Part shown: positions 1 through 12,297 of the stretch, one piece after another
Position numbering within the stretch: the stretch's first letter is position 1
Layout: each line of letters opens with the position of its first letter
DNA from: Ceratothoa steindachneri
Lineage: Eukaryota; Arthropoda; Malacostraca; Isopoda; Cymothoidae
Assembly: GCA_963969495.1 (NCBI GenBank)
Contig: OZ018330.1
Coordinates: 50,365,706 to 50,429,705, forward strand
DNA: 64,000 nt
Direction: 5' to 3'
Program-made: the position numbers and the translations under genes
Notes under the pieces: model-generated
Told to the model about the DNA's origin: nothing
Databases searched by the model: none
Seen by the model: the letters and a program-made list of their open reading frames with translations, nothing else

Positions 1-214
1 TAAATCGTTGCCGGCAATCCCTAAAGACTCAAATAATTTATCGTTATTTCGTTCGTTTTGGCAGGGGGGAGGGGTCTGTATACTACAACAATTTTTTTAT
101 TCACAACTCTCAAGGCCATTAAAATATTTTTATTATTTATGGTGTAACGGTATCAAAAACTATTCAGAAACTATTTCCCATATACAAGAGGACGCCGTCC
201 CTTCTATCTATATG
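1..214. other. unassigned leader of window
   Basis: AT-rich sequence with no recognisable coding, repeat or RNA signal. The short open frame starting near position 8 has no family features and I do not treat it as a gene. Confidence 0.4.
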
Positions 215-427
215 TCAATCTGTATTTAAAAGTCCATATCGATTTAAATTAAATTCGCCTATAAAGTCTTTCCCGTCTGATTTCATCCACAACTCGGTTA
301 TTGTAACAATGTTAAAATTTTCAACAGCCACCAGACTCGCGAAATAGTTGAATTTATTTCTAATACTCTCGGCGTTTAAGATATACACCTCTTTTTTTCT
401 TTTTTTCGTGTGACTAGGGATAAGCAT
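215..427 (-). pseudogene. CR1-like LINE endonuclease fragment
   Basis: The minus-strand frame contains the start of an apurinic-type endonuclease domain as found in CR1-like non-LTR retrotransposons. SIRNKFNYFASLVAVENF is followed by IVTITELWM, the region that carries the conserved catalytic Glu in ITE.W, and then FIGEFNLNRYG. Only about 60 residues survive; the rest of the endonuclease and the whole reverse transcriptase are absent. The fragment lies beside the end of an LTR-like repeat at 441, so that insertion may have cut it. The family is judged from motif memory. This is a dead remnant, different from the I-type LINEs that dominate the window. Confidence 0.6.
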
Positions 428-440
428 TATTTATACTGCA

Positions 441-1014
441 TGTAGAAGTCAAAATACCGCGTACATAGGTGTACGCAGAAACACTCCGACACAAAGCTGC
501 GCACCCTCTCGCATCCCTAAAATGCACCTCTCGCCTCGAATTCTTCGTCGCCTTTTTTCGCACCGCCATAAACTCCTAGATGGCTCGAAGGCGTCAAAGA
601 AATATCGTCGGCGCAAAGATGAAAAAAGATCTTTCGCGCGACGATATAGATTTTGCGAGAATTCGATTCGCTCTCTTGATTTTGCTCGTGGAAGGAATAA
701 AATGAAGACTTCTCCCTGAAATCAGGCAAACTTGACCTACGTCGAGTTTGTGTGAAACTCGATCCACATAAGAAACCGTTCGCCCGCTGCAAGGAGGAAC
801 TTCTCGGGAAATTGATTGTTGCCGTCACGGTACTTATAGGTGCCAAACTTCTCGCAGACCCCCCACCCCTTCAGAGTCTGAGGTTACACAGGACCTCCCT
901 CTGCGGATTACCCTAGACGTAACTAGGTAATCGGTTTTGGCTACCCACTCCAGGAGCCGAATAATCAGACAGATACTTCGAGGAAGAAGTCCGATTTGAG
1001 TCACCGCTTCTCTT
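441..1014 (-). mobile_element. partial LTR-like dispersed repeat, copy 1
   Basis: This stretch is the reverse complement of about 22762-23332, with high similarity over roughly 570 bp. Shared landmarks include the end TGTAGAAGTC, CCGCGTACATAGGTGTACGC, and a central CGAGTTTCACACAAACTCG palindrome. The second copy is a complete 1326-bp insertion with TG...CA ends and a 5-bp target duplication, so this copy is read as the 3' part of the same LTR in minus orientation. Its other side stops near 1014, next to a pentamer repeat. Open frames inside it are by-products of the repeat. Confidence 0.7.
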
Positions 1015-1025
1015 AATAAGCCGAG

Positions 1026-1050
1026 TCAGGTCAGGTCAGGTCAGGTCAGG
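1026..1050. repeat. (TCAGG)5 pentamer microsatellite
   Basis: Five exact copies of TCAGG in a row, at the inner boundary of the LTR-like repeat. TCAGG differs by one insertion from the arthropod telomere repeat TTAGG, but five copies are far too few to call it telomeric. Confidence 0.85.
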
Positions 1051-2164
1051 AGAGAAAGAAATAAGCATGACACCTTTCGTGGTTTCAGCGGGACACTTTG
1101 CTGCTCAATATCAATTCAAGGTATTTGTCTTTTAATACTGCCATTCTATTGTAATTTTACTCTCTGTCACATCTTTAATTAAATACAAAGTATATTCAAT
1201 CATTTTTAATCTCCTGCAAATAGACATCTCTTGGGGTCGGCCATCTTGAGCAGCTAGCTTATTTGGACCTGGTGATGTGATCGAGGTGAGTCGAGTAGTT
1301 GCGGATCTTTGCAGCGCCGCATACTAAGACCAGCTCATTCACTTGCTCCACCTCCACTGTATACTTATCCATATCTTTGTGTGCTGAAAGTATGTGTGTG
1401 AGACAAATTTTCCCAAGACAACGCTTCTATTCACTCTAGGTACAAAAAATTGCAACCACACTCGCTATTTCACTGTCAATCCATCCATAACTTACACCGA
1501 CGTGAATTTTAAAGGTTGCAACCACACTCGTTATTTCACTGTCAATCCATCCATAACTTACACCCACGTGAATTTTAAAGGCTGCTCTCAATACCTATCT
1601 TTTTCATTGCCCTTTTTCTCATCACACAGTCCATGTACAACTACCACACAGACTTAACTCGGGGAAACTTCTCTTCATCAAGAGGATTCGAACTACCTAC
1701 AGCAGTACACTACCGCACTCAAACCGTCTCTCTTTGACCCTCCCTCCCTCTATCAATTATTCCTGACCGTTCACCATTCACGTCACTTCCACATTCTTGT
1801 TCTGTGTAACACGTTAATTCCACCCTTTCAGAACATGTTAAGAAGTTGGTCACACTTTCACTTGTCACCACACGCCACTCACATTCCACATCCTAAAGCG
1901 AAGTATGCCAAAAGCTCACTTTTAGGTCAGGTGATGATGACGGTGAGTCCCACGAACCGATCCTGTCATTAAACTCAAATCATTCATGTCCGACGTCTCC
2001 ATTCATTTGACAAATGGGGGAAGTCACAATTCGTTGTCATTGACCCCGCGCATCTCACCCCATCGGGAATAAAAATGTTATCGTACAATCCATCAACGCG
2101 GCGCCATCCATTCTAAATTAATTGGCGGGCGTACGATGGTATCTAAATGTAAAAGTGGTTAACT
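1051..2164. other. unannotated spacer
   Basis: No coding or RNA signal was recognised. It holds a 66-bp direct duplication (listed separately). A minus-strand GGTAGTTCGAATCC near 1690-1703 looks like a tRNA B-box, but I found no matching A-box, so it is not called. Confidence 0.4.
1450..1581. repeat. 66-bp tandem duplication
   Basis: Two adjacent 66-bp copies (1450-1515 and 1516-1581) beginning TTGCAACCACACTCG and ending GTGAATTTTAAAGG. They differ at a few positions. The duplication keeps a frame open and gives the translated frame an internally repetitive look (SITYT.VNFKG twice), which is not evidence of a gene. Confidence 0.85.
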
Positions 2165-2517
2165 TATTATAGCACAGGAACTTTAGGGTTTTGAGGTGGA
2201 ATCATTAGATAAAAGCTGAAACTTGGCACAAGTATAGGGATTTGTGACCTAAACAACATATCAAAAGTCCCATGGACTCCCGCGCTTGCGTTAGCCGCCA
2301 TATTGGAATTCCCTTAAAATTCAAATATCTCGAAAAATAATAGTTTTATCAAAAGGCACCACTAATAATAGTTGTTCAGAACTGGTTGTTTTATAGCAGT
2401 GACTAGGTTATTTTAAAAATATAAGTAAATTTATATGGAAAAAAATAAAATATTGAAATTGAAGAAATAAGTTTATTTTCAAAGACAATTTCCACAGAAC
2501 TGGTGGCCTGTATTACA
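2165..2517 (+). repeat. left terminal inverted repeat of CXC/PIN-like element
   Basis: Pairs with 7474-7842 in inverted orientation. Matching landmarks are AATCATTAGATAAAAGCTGA, GTCCCATGGACTCCCGCGCT, AGCCGCCATATTGGAATTCC and GACAATTTCCACA. Only scattered substitutions and small indels separate the arms. Conservation is far better than in the broken coding region between them. Confidence 0.92.
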
Positions 2518-5500
2518 AAATGCTTCGAAACAAAAGTTGTAGAGCAAACTTTCTTCTTTTAAGATATATCTACATGTTTATGCATATTTTAAAAAATAAA
2601 GAATTTAGGAGGCATAAATGGAGAAAAGCGCAAGACACTGACCGATGTTTTCTTCTACCAGGTACCAGAAGTGATGGATTGTCTGATATGTGGGCTTCCC
2701 TTGAAAGAATCTCCAAGTGTAGAAGTGACTCGAGGACTGCAGACCTTGATAACCGCCAGTCCGGCTCGAGAAGATGGGTTGCATGAACAATTCAAGAACA
2801 AAACTTCTTTACAAGTGCATATCGACTGCCGTAAATCGTACACTCGAAGACCTGCTCCAAATAAGGACATAGAGGAGCCACACAAGAAAGTGCCTTGTCT
2901 GCGATCAGAAGTAACCGAATTTGAGATGAAACTGCATTGTTTATTCTGTGGTGAATCAGCTGATAAAACTGCAGAACTTAAAAAGCCAAGGAAGTGTCGT
3001 AGGTCCATACATGAAGTTACGACACTGACACTACAGGAAACAGTGCGGGCAAGAGCACAAGAACGCAATGATAAACTTGTTTATTTGGTACTAAGCAGGA
3101 TTGATAGTGTTATTGATCTAGTAGCTGCCTAGTCTAAGTATCATCGGAAGTGTTACACTGATTTCTTCAAAACTAGCTGTGATAGTGGTGCATCCTGTTC
3201 TCATAAAACAGTTGGAAGACCATGCCAGGCAGGTGCATCAGAAGTTTTCAATAGACTGTTTGACATTATAGATGACAACAATGAGGGCCAGTACTCACTG
3301 CAGGAATTGCACAGTATGATGATGGAGGCTGCAGACACAACAGAGGCTGTATACACAGTTAGGACACTGAAACAAAAACTGCTAGACAGATATGTCGAAA
3401 GCATCCCTGTCAGTAAATGTAAAAGCAATGATATTCTTTCATTCAGTGAAGCAGTCAGTAGATCTTTAGCAGACTCATGATATAAAAACAGAGAAAGTAA
3501 TATTCAAGATGAGATACGTCGAATTGTACTAACAGCTGCCGCTATCATACGTGAAGATATACGTGCACGTGTGTATGACAATTCCGTGTATCCAGTATGT
3601 GAATACATTACTAATTACTCAATAAAGCAGGTGCCAGACACTCTCCTTGACTTTGTTAACGAAGTAGCAAAATCAAAGCGTAGGGATGAACATAAGGAAA
3701 ATGAGCAGAAGCGCTTAAGCATATAACATGACATCATATCTGCAGCACGACCGAGGTCCTTTTTGTCTTCACTCCAGATATCTTTATCTGTTTTCCTACA
3801 TAGGCGCTTTGATCCTCGCCAGCTGATTGATATTCTGGCGAAGGTAGAAGTAGTAGTGTCATATAAAGAGACTGTACGCTACCTTATCTCAGTAGTTAGG
3901 ACTACATCTGTGAATATAAGAGAAGATGGTTTTCTCCAATATATATTTGATAATGCAGATTTCAACTTTTGCACTCTTGATGGATTGGGAACGTTTCACA
4001 GTATGGGGGGGTGCAAAATGTGTAACTCCTACCAGTGCAGTATTAACCAGTACTGGAGTTTAGAGAGTCGTGGATGTAAGTAGTTCAAGTAATGCTGGAG
4101 GAACAGTTCCAATAAAGACATATAGAAAACCTACAAGCATGTCAGGTCTGCAAAATATCACAGCAAAGGCATCTATCTCATGCGATACAGATCAACTATG
4201 GATATGTGGAAGCTACTTAAGTACCAGCAAAACCCCAGGCAGCAATGAAAGGTGGTAACTTTGAAACTACTCATATACTTGCACTTCCCTTCATCAACTT
4301 AGACCCAAGAAATCTATCAATTATATATACAACACTCTTGCATGCTGTTGAGGGTACTAAGTCCCAGAAACAAACTCACTGTGTGGTTACTTTTGACCAG
4401 CCCCTATATATGAAAGCATTTGAAATAGTTGCTGCAGGTGGTGAAGAAAGTCCCTTGTTAAAAGTAGTTGTACGTTTGGGTGGTTTCCATTTCCTCGTGT
4501 CCTTTATAGGAGCAATAGGCACCATAATGCGTGGAAGTGGACTGGAAGAATTGTGGGCAACAATATATGCTGAAACTTCTGTGAGGCACATGCTGTCTGG
4601 CCATGCATACTACCGTGACCTTCGAGCTCACTTTCTTACACAGGCTGCTCTTACAAGAAGTGTTCTAGAAGAGGATCTTAATATGAATGATGAAGAACGT
4701 AGTGCAATCTTGGAGATCTTTCACCCCTTCTTGACCCATGAAATTGATGTTGAAGACGTTAAAAACAATGAAATCCTAAAAGACATTAATGAGAAGGTGA
4801 TAGACATCATCAACCAAAAGAAGAACTTGAGTCGCACAACACGACTTTGGTTGCAGTTTTATGAACAAGTATCCCTAATTAAGTTCTTTGTGAGAGCTGA
4901 ACGTACAGGACAGTTGGATTTGCACCTGTATTATGTAAGAGAGATGCTTCCACATTTCCATGCTGCAGGACATTTACATTATGCCAGAGCAACACAGATC
5001 TATTTGTAGCAAATGAATGAACTTTCAAGTACAATGCCAGAGAAAGAATATGAGCAACTGACCACAGATGGACTCTTCATGGTGCGTCGTAGCAATCGTT
5101 ACTGGTCGGGGACATGGAGTAATATGATAATTGAGCAGTATCTGATGAAGAAATTTAAATTTTCTGGAGGACTTACGCATGGCAGTGGCATTACTGAGAG
5201 CACTTTAGCCCAGTGGATAAAAACGATGCCAGCCAGTACACAAATTTATAAAGCTGTAGGAAAATTTACTGGTGTTCCCTCTGCAACAACTGAACAGCAA
5301 GTTGAATTGCGAGAATCACGCCAGTTTTATGATGATAAGCACTTACATAATGCAAAACTTGCTACGATCTCACTTTCCATTTCAAGAAACAATTAGTGGT
5401 TTGATATCCCTGGAAACAGGAATAATTGCTGATGATTTAGTGAACTGTGATACAGCAAAGTCAATTGGCTTGAAATAAATGCATGATATGGATGACAAGA

Positions 5501-5759
5501 AGTTCTGAGCTATACACCTGAAACGAAAGAACACAGTACGGTCAATATCAGTAATGAGAAATGGACTGAAAGTTCGTGAAGACTTTGTTGCAGTGAACTC
5601 TCAACAGCTATTCAGCAGAATAATATGTGTTCTGAAAGATGATGATCAACTTACCAATTATATGACCTATGAGCTGCCCCTAACCCTCCTTCACTCTTCG
5701 ACGACATCTCAATGAGAAAAGGAAACACAGCAACATTAGCAACTAAGTTGGAATCTTAT

Positions 5760-6433
5760 GGAAAGGGTTGGTTTCAGATGAATACCAGTATGTTGTGGAT
5801 GGTGGTCATCTCCTTTATAAAGTTGTGTGGGCAGGGCCGGCTGTGTACTGGGATATCTTTTAAGCCTACACAGGTTATGTACTCAATCATTATGGCAAAA
5901 ATGCAACAGTTGTGTTTGACGGCTACCCAGTAACACCAACAAGCTAATCTCAGGAACAAAATCGTAGGGCATCCAAACATTGTTCTATAGAAGTTGCATT
6001 GGAAGAAGAATGTTACACAACCTTACCACAAGCAGATTTTCTGTGTAATAAGCGTAACAAGACACAGCTGATCAATAAGCTGAAGGAACACCTGCAGCCT
6101 GCTAGTATTACGGTTATAGTTGCCAAGGATGATGCAGATACGTCCCTTGTCCAAACTGCCTGGTCATTAGAATATATTGGACATAATGTAGCAGTTGTAG
6201 GTGATGACACAGACTTGCTTGTACTTCTTGTATCACTTTCTAAGTCATTCACAAAAATACTTTTCATTAAACCTGGTAAAGCCCACAATCCCAACAAGAC
6301 CTATGATATTAGCAAACTCCAAGCTAACATGGGGCATCTTCGGCAACATCTGCTGTTCCTCCACGCAGTTACAGGCTGCGACACAACATCAGTTATATAT
6401 GGGAAAGGGAAAAAAGGTCATTTGATATCCTGA
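5760..6433 (+). pseudogene. PIN/FEN-like nuclease region of the transposon protein
   Basis: After several frame changes the protein shows VVDGGHLLYKVVW, TVVFDGYP, KDDADTSLVQ, VVGDDTDLLVLLVSL and HAVTGCDTTS followed by YGKGKK. Regularly spaced acidic residues (VFDGY, DDADT, GDDTDLL) resemble the metal-binding acids of PIN/FEN/Asteroid-like nucleases. This fold assignment is inference from motif layout. A stop near 5946 and frame changes near 5790 and 6430 break the reading. The VTGCDTTS signature is the most diagnostic string of the family. Confidence 0.6.
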
Positions 6434-6459
6434 AGAATAGCCAAGACACGTGCGACACA

Positions 6460-6974
6460 GTGTCTGTATTTGATAACCCAGAAGCATCTAAAGATGAAGT
6501 AGCCAAAGCTGGTGAAGCTTTCCTCCTTTCTGTGAATGAAGCTGACAAAACTCAAACATTGGATAAGTATCGTTTTTATGCATACAAGAGAACAGTAGCA
6601 AAGATGTCACTTAAAACTGAGTTTCAACTATCCACATTGTAACCAACAAGTGATGCAGCTCGTTTGCACTCGTTTAGGGTGTTCTTCCAAGTGCAACATT
6701 GGCATGGTAACCATCTCTCTCTAGTCGAATGGGGATGGGAGAGTTACAGAACCGGATTGAAACCAATCCCTTCAATCAAACATTCAGCTCCGGATGACCT
6801 GTTACATTTAGTCAGCTGCAACTGTCGCAAAGGTTGCCGCCCTCAATGTGGAGATGTCGGAGGGCTGGTTTATCGTGCTCATCCATGTGTGGCCAGTGCC
6901 GTGGTGCTGGATGCGAAAATTCACTAGCATTCGAGGAGGATGCTGAAGAAGTCACTGAGATGAAAGAAAATTGA
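6460..6974 (+). pseudogene. C-terminal region with CXC (tesmin/TSO1-like) cysteine motif
   Basis: The frame from 6460 reads KYRFYAYKRT, meets a stop at 6640, then continues with WHGNHLSLVEWGWE and a cysteine-rich tail. CNCRKGCRPQCG is followed, after a small insertion that shifts the frame, by CSSMCGQCRGAGCEN. Together these give the closely spaced C-X-C pattern of tesmin/TSO1 CXC domains, which bind DNA in their cellular relatives. In a transposon the region may recognise the terminal repeats (inference). It ends at the TGA at 6972. Confidence 0.65.
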
Positions 6975-7473
6975 TTTAGGAAGCAGGTGTGTGTGCTCTG
7001 AGTGGGTGATTTTCAGATCTAATTCAAAGCCTAATTACTTTCATGAATACCCTTTATGACATACCTATTGCACAAACATTTAAAGCAAACCTGTTGCCAT
7101 CTTTCTTGTGTTTGAGTGTTTATGTTTGTATTAATGAACAAATAATAATTTGTCACTTATCTCAGTTGAAATAATTTTCCTTTGTAGTTTCTGTTGTTTT
7201 ATATGTAAGTATAACAAAACGGTATGTAATATAATTCGTACACAAGATATTTGTCTGATATTTTGTCTGAAGAAAAAAGGTTATTTGCACGAGTTCCTTT
7301 CATTGTCATTTCCTATGTCATTATTACGATAAGGATAATGATGTTTATAAAGACACTATTGTTCAGTAATTTAGCAAAATGTTCGCGAGTTAAGGCTATC
7401 TTTTTATTTTAAAAAAAGTACTGTTTAATTTTGTATGTGTGACAATGTGCCATATTGGCCTTCCGTTTATTTT
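6975..7473. other. 3' untranslated part of CXC/PIN-like element
   Basis: AT-rich sequence between the decayed stop codon and the right inverted repeat. No further coding signal; a short open frame near 7150 is low-complexity and not called. Confidence 0.5.
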
Positions 7474-7842
7474 GTCATACAGGCCACCAGTTGTGTGGAA
7501 ATTGTCTTTGAAAATAAACTTATTACTTCAATTTCAATATTTTTAATCTTTTTTCTATTTAAATTTACTTATATTTGTAAAATAACCTAGTCAGTGCTAT
7601 AAAACAATCAGTTCTGAACAACCTTTATTGAGTGGTGTTATTTGATAAAACTATTATTTTTCGAGATATTTGAATTCTAAGGGAATTCCAATATGGCGGC
7701 TAACGCAAGCGCGGGAGTCCATGGGACTTTTGATATGTTGTTCAGGTCACAAATCCCTATACTTGTGCTAAGTTTCAGCTTTTATCTAATGATTGCACCT
7801 CAAAACCCTATATTTCTCCCTAACGATCCTGGGCTATTATAG
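7474..7842 (-). repeat. right terminal inverted repeat of CXC/PIN-like element
   Basis: Reverse complement of the left arm at 2165-2517, running from CATACAGGCCACCAG inward to CCTGGGCTATTATAG at the outer end. It carries roughly 10 bp more than the left arm near the outer end, so one arm has a small indel. Confidence 0.92.
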
Positions 7843-8420
7843 ACGCGCATTTCAAAGGTTCATGGGGGTGTAGGGGAGTCGCCTCACATTTGTAGGGTGG
7901 GTAAGGAACGACATGTGCTCCGACCGGAAAATCAAACCAACATAAAGATTAGAAACAAAATATCTGGTCAGCTAGAGACAACGGTCCTCGTTTGGGGGAG
8001 GGGGGCAGAAAGTAGGTGTGTTTTTGACACCAGGCAGCGATCAGGTAGAAACCTTCGTCCATCCCGGTTAAGAGAACCCGACGGAGGAAATTACAGCGAA
8101 TCCACCAATTGGTGAACTTCACGTGTGCTGATTCTTGTGTCTGCTCTCAGTAGGGATAAAATCCGACACCTTAGCGATAGAAAACCATTGCCGTATGTAC
8201 TAGGTTAGCGAGTGTTGCAATTATTTTTGTCCTTAATTTACAATAAATGATTAATCTTATCTTTTGTGCTAAGCTATTGCAGAGTTGTCGTATTGGTAGG
8301 CTTTCTTATATCATTTTGGTACACATCTGTTATCAGACAAGTTTTTAATACGACATAATTAAATATCAATATCTTTCCTAATTATCTGTTTTATCAATCA
8401 GCGCGATCTCTGCATTGCTG
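7843..8420. other. unannotated spacer
   Basis: Unique-looking sequence with no recognised gene or repeat. An open frame near 7900-8115 lacks any family feature. Confidence 0.4.
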
Positions 8421-8630
8421 AATTTGGCAATTAATTCAATTATTTTTGATGTCTCCTTAAGCAAAAACTTAATTTATCAATCAATTAAATCATTTGGGAT
8501 GTCTCCTTAAGCAAAAACTTAATTTGGCAATCAATTAAATCATTTGGGATGTCTCCTTAAGCAAAAACTTAATTTGACAATCAATTAAAACATTTGGAAT
8601 GTCTCCTTAAGCAAAAACTTAATTTTATCG
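8421..8630. repeat. 50-bp minisatellite, about four copies
   Basis: Three full 50-bp units start at 8448, 8498 and 8548 with GATGTCTCCTTAAGCAAAAA. A partial unit follows at 8598 and a partial leading unit at 8421. Units differ at only a few bases (TTTATC, TTTGGC and TTTGAC in the middle). The copies are immediately adjacent, so this is a tandem repeat and not a spacer-separated array. Confidence 0.92.
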
Positions 8631-10534
8631 GACCAACTGAATTCGGAACCAATCTAATTCGAATACAATATTGCTAGTCGAGCTAAGAGTGAGTGCACTA
8701 TACACTACCATTCTTAAATAAATGTACATCTAAAACGATAGGCAACGCGACAGAAACAACGTTCTATCCAAAGACACTCCTGCATTCATCATTACCCCGC
8801 CATTATGAACACTGGTGCGCTAATGTGCTTCTAATAACATTACATCTCTACAAAACGCCAACCGGATTTTTCAAAGGTTCAAGAAGGCAGCGGCAAGTCT
8901 ATCATAGAATGCTTTAGGACCTGCAATAATGTCCAACAAGCGCGAAGTCCCACACTTACTGGGGTCAACACTTGAATCGTGCGAAGACATGTGTGGAGCT
9001 AATTAATGATTACTAACAGGTGTGTTTTTAAGTGTATATAACAAATGATGTTATTTGTATAGATTTATTGCACAACAGTTGTGTGTTTAACTGCATCGGC
9101 CACATGTTACAATGCACAACAGCTTCGTTTTCAGCAAGAGCCACCAATAAACCCCAATTGATTACAAAAAATCAAATCTACTAACATTTTACAATAAATA
9201 CAATGATTAGACGGTAGATGGCTTGTATAAAGCTATTTTCTGTAGAATTACGAGTAAATACCTTACTGTTTGGCACGTGGTGGTGGTTCAAAGTCAGCAT
9301 AAGAAAAGGCAAAGCTGCCATCGCGCCAAGAAAGAAAAATTGTAATGCTTTTCATCCCATCTACTTGACACTCAATACTTTCTATTAACATCGCTATGAA
9401 AAAATTGAATAGTATAAAAATAGCTTCCAAGGCAAACTTTTACCAGATATTCAAGAGATATTGGTGATCCATGGGTTCCCTAGCATGATGGCATACCCCG
9501 TCATAGAAAACTAATAGTGACGAAAGATTGCGTTAATGGACTTGAAACATCCCTCATTTTCACCTTAATGAGAAAGAAACTTCTCAGAACGAGTGAGCAA
9601 GCAGATACCCACAAAGCATGACACCATTCGAGTGGGAATCGCTCACACTTCATGAAGTGAATATCCTCCCTGCCGGAATTCGAAACATTTTTGATTAAAC
9701 TACCATCTAATTGGGAATAGTGCAATTAACTATTGTATTACCAAAGGTTTTCCCACAAATTCTATTGGGCGCGGATTAACGCCATTATTTTCGTTCGCGC
9801 GAAAAAAACATTCGGATGCGCAGTTTTGCAGGCCAGCGGCTCCGATCTGGATTTTGTAGCCTTTTACAAAACGTACGGGAGGGCGCTATGGATATTTTAG
9901 GCTCCCCAGGATCCAGGGACAAGAAGAATATTTTTTTTTTTTTTACTATCAGATGGAGGGGAAGGGGAGCGTTATCCCAACTTCAACATCGTAGAGAATT
10001 TAAAAACAAATGTAGAATGGTTTCCAATTAACTCGCAGGTCATTTTTGGTGGCCATTAAACCTAAGAAGCGAAAACGAACTGATGTTTGAAAAGAAAACG
10101 GTTTTGTTGAGGAGAGTGAAAATGCGTGGAATGTACATGGTTCAAGTAGTCTAAGGAGGAGGCTACTAAGGATCTTAATGAGACTAGGAGGGTACGCAAC
10201 TCTCCTGGACCTGCCAGATTCCCTTGCGGGGTCCGTGACCCGGGAAGCGGATCATAAACCTCTGGGTGTAAATTTGTACACAGAACACAGAGACTCAAAA
10301 ATACGAAGCCAAGCCCTTCCCTGGGGGGAGGGTTTGACACTGGATTCTACCGCACACGCACGTACATACACACACATACAAACTGAATGTGTGGAGCTTT
10401 GCCAAAAGGAGAGCTCTTAATTAAGGTGAAGCATCGTCACTTTTCCCACGTCATTATTGAGAGTGGAGGAGGGGGGGGGATCGAAGGTATTTGAGGGGTT
10501 CAGGTTGGGGGTGCGTTTTAGGCTTACTTTAGAG
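8631..10534. other. unannotated stretch
   Basis: About 1.9 kb in which I recognise no coding, RNA or transposon signal. Short open frames exist on both strands, but none has a motif, compositional bias or neighbour that would support it. Confidence 0.4.
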
Positions 10535-10838
10535 CAGGCGTTCTCAGCCAGGGGGGGGGAGGAGATATTCCTCCCTTCGAAGTTTCTAGGGAGGGTTCAA
10601 GAGGGAAAACTAAAACTGTTGGAATATAGTTCTACAGATGCAATTCTGCATATTTTCCATAATCTACAGGACATTGTCGTTGATTGTTGTAAATTAAATT
10701 GAAAATAAAGATAAATATTTAGCCTTTTCTATCTGTAGAATTCCGTATATTTTATTAATTATTATTTTGTCCAATGCACTCTTTGATTCAAGGAGAAAAG
10801 GAGGGCACGTGGCCAAAAAGGTTGAGAATCACTCCCTG
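10535..10838. mobile_element. possible hAT-type MITE
   Basis: A 304-bp unit whose ends resemble hAT short inverted repeats: CAGGCGTTCTCAGCC on the left, and on the right GGTTGAGAATCACTCCCTG, whose complement starts CAGGGAGTGATTCTCAACC. An internal pair of inverted segments (CTACAGAT / ATCTGTAG) lies inside. It has no coding capacity. I could not see a matching 8-bp target duplication, which weakens the call. Confidence 0.45.
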
Positions 10839-10970
10839 AATAGCATTTCAAGAAAGCATTTCTTTTGGGGAAATATACCCCATGAGCGGGGCCACACACA
10901 ATACCTCTCTATTCAAAAATTGTAATTTGTCTTAGGATTTTGTTAGATGCTGATGCCGCACCATAACTAG

Positions 10971-11032
10971 GGTGGCCCAGTTGAAGGGTAAAGCCAGTTT
11001 CGGTGGACCAGTTGAAGGGTAAAGCCAGTTCC
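10971..11032. repeat. 31-bp direct tandem duplication
   Basis: Two adjacent 31-bp units beginning GGTGG and containing CAGTTGAAGGGTAAAGCCAG, with two or three mismatches. A third unit is started (GGTGG) and lost. Confidence 0.85.
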
Positions 11033-12028
<996 letters not shown>

Positions 12029-12294
12029 GAATAACATGCGAACCTCTTTAGACTATCGCTTTATCCATTAATCATTTTAACCCTTTTGGCTCTGTTCTTG
12101 ACTCTTTCTTGCCTGTGAATTTACCCATCTCTCTCCTACTTCCACATTGGTGATTTCTTCTCTTAGAGGCGGTCCTTTATCTTTTACTAGCTTATATATA
12201 CCCTTATTATATTATTTTCTCTTGTAGTTATCCTTGAGAATAAACTTGGAAAACAGTTGGAAGCACCTTTTCAATTTTCCTGCGGGACATTGCA

Positions 12295-12297
<3 letters not shown>

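Larger units (their letters stand above)
2671..6974 (+). pseudogene. broken transposon gene: Cys-rich N-term, PIN-like, CXC region
   Basis: One decayed gene of about 1,400 codons read in pieces. The N-terminus (2671-3132) has paired cysteines (CLICG, CLFCG, CRR). The same frame continues through in-frame stops at 3130, 3478, 3724 and 4081 and contains DNADFNF and LGTFHSMGG, then shifts frame near 4083 and 4250. The best-preserved part, 4245-5396, has one stop at 5007. It contains GGFHFLVSFIGAIGTIM, GSGLEELW and SGHAYYRDLRAHFLTQ, all typical of this family. It then runs into a PIN-like nuclease region and a C-terminal CXC region (listed separately). A polypyrimidine-CAG stretch just before 2660 could be a splice acceptor, so an upstream exon is possible. 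Non-functional as it stands. Confidence 0.75.
2165..7842 (+). mobile_element. long-TIR DNA transposon with CXC/PIN-like gene
   Basis: A 5.68-kb unit bounded by inverted repeats of about 350 bp that match closely along their length, enclosing one broken gene on the plus strand. The outer ends are TATTATAGCACAGG on the left and the complement of CTATAATAGCCCAGG on the right. No convincing target-site duplication was seen, so the exact ends are uncertain by about 10 bp. Genes with this protein architecture are, from memory, multi-copy and annotated as uncharacterised in cnidarians, fish, molluscs and arthropods. Here the gene sits inside long inverted repeats, which supports a transposon identity. 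I cannot assign it to a named superfamily. Confidence 0.8.

Noticed and set aside
522..846. Open frames at 517-846 and 22756-23232 sharing similar peptides
   Set aside because: Both are readings of the same LTR-like repeat; similarity reflects DNA homology and the frames are not consistently conserved.
1026..1050. Telomeric repeat
   Set aside because: Five TCAGG units are not the arthropod TTAGG repeat and there is no longer array or subtelomeric context.
8448..8630. CRISPR-like array
   Set aside because: The 50-bp units are directly adjacent with no unique spacers, and the surroundings are eukaryotic transposons.
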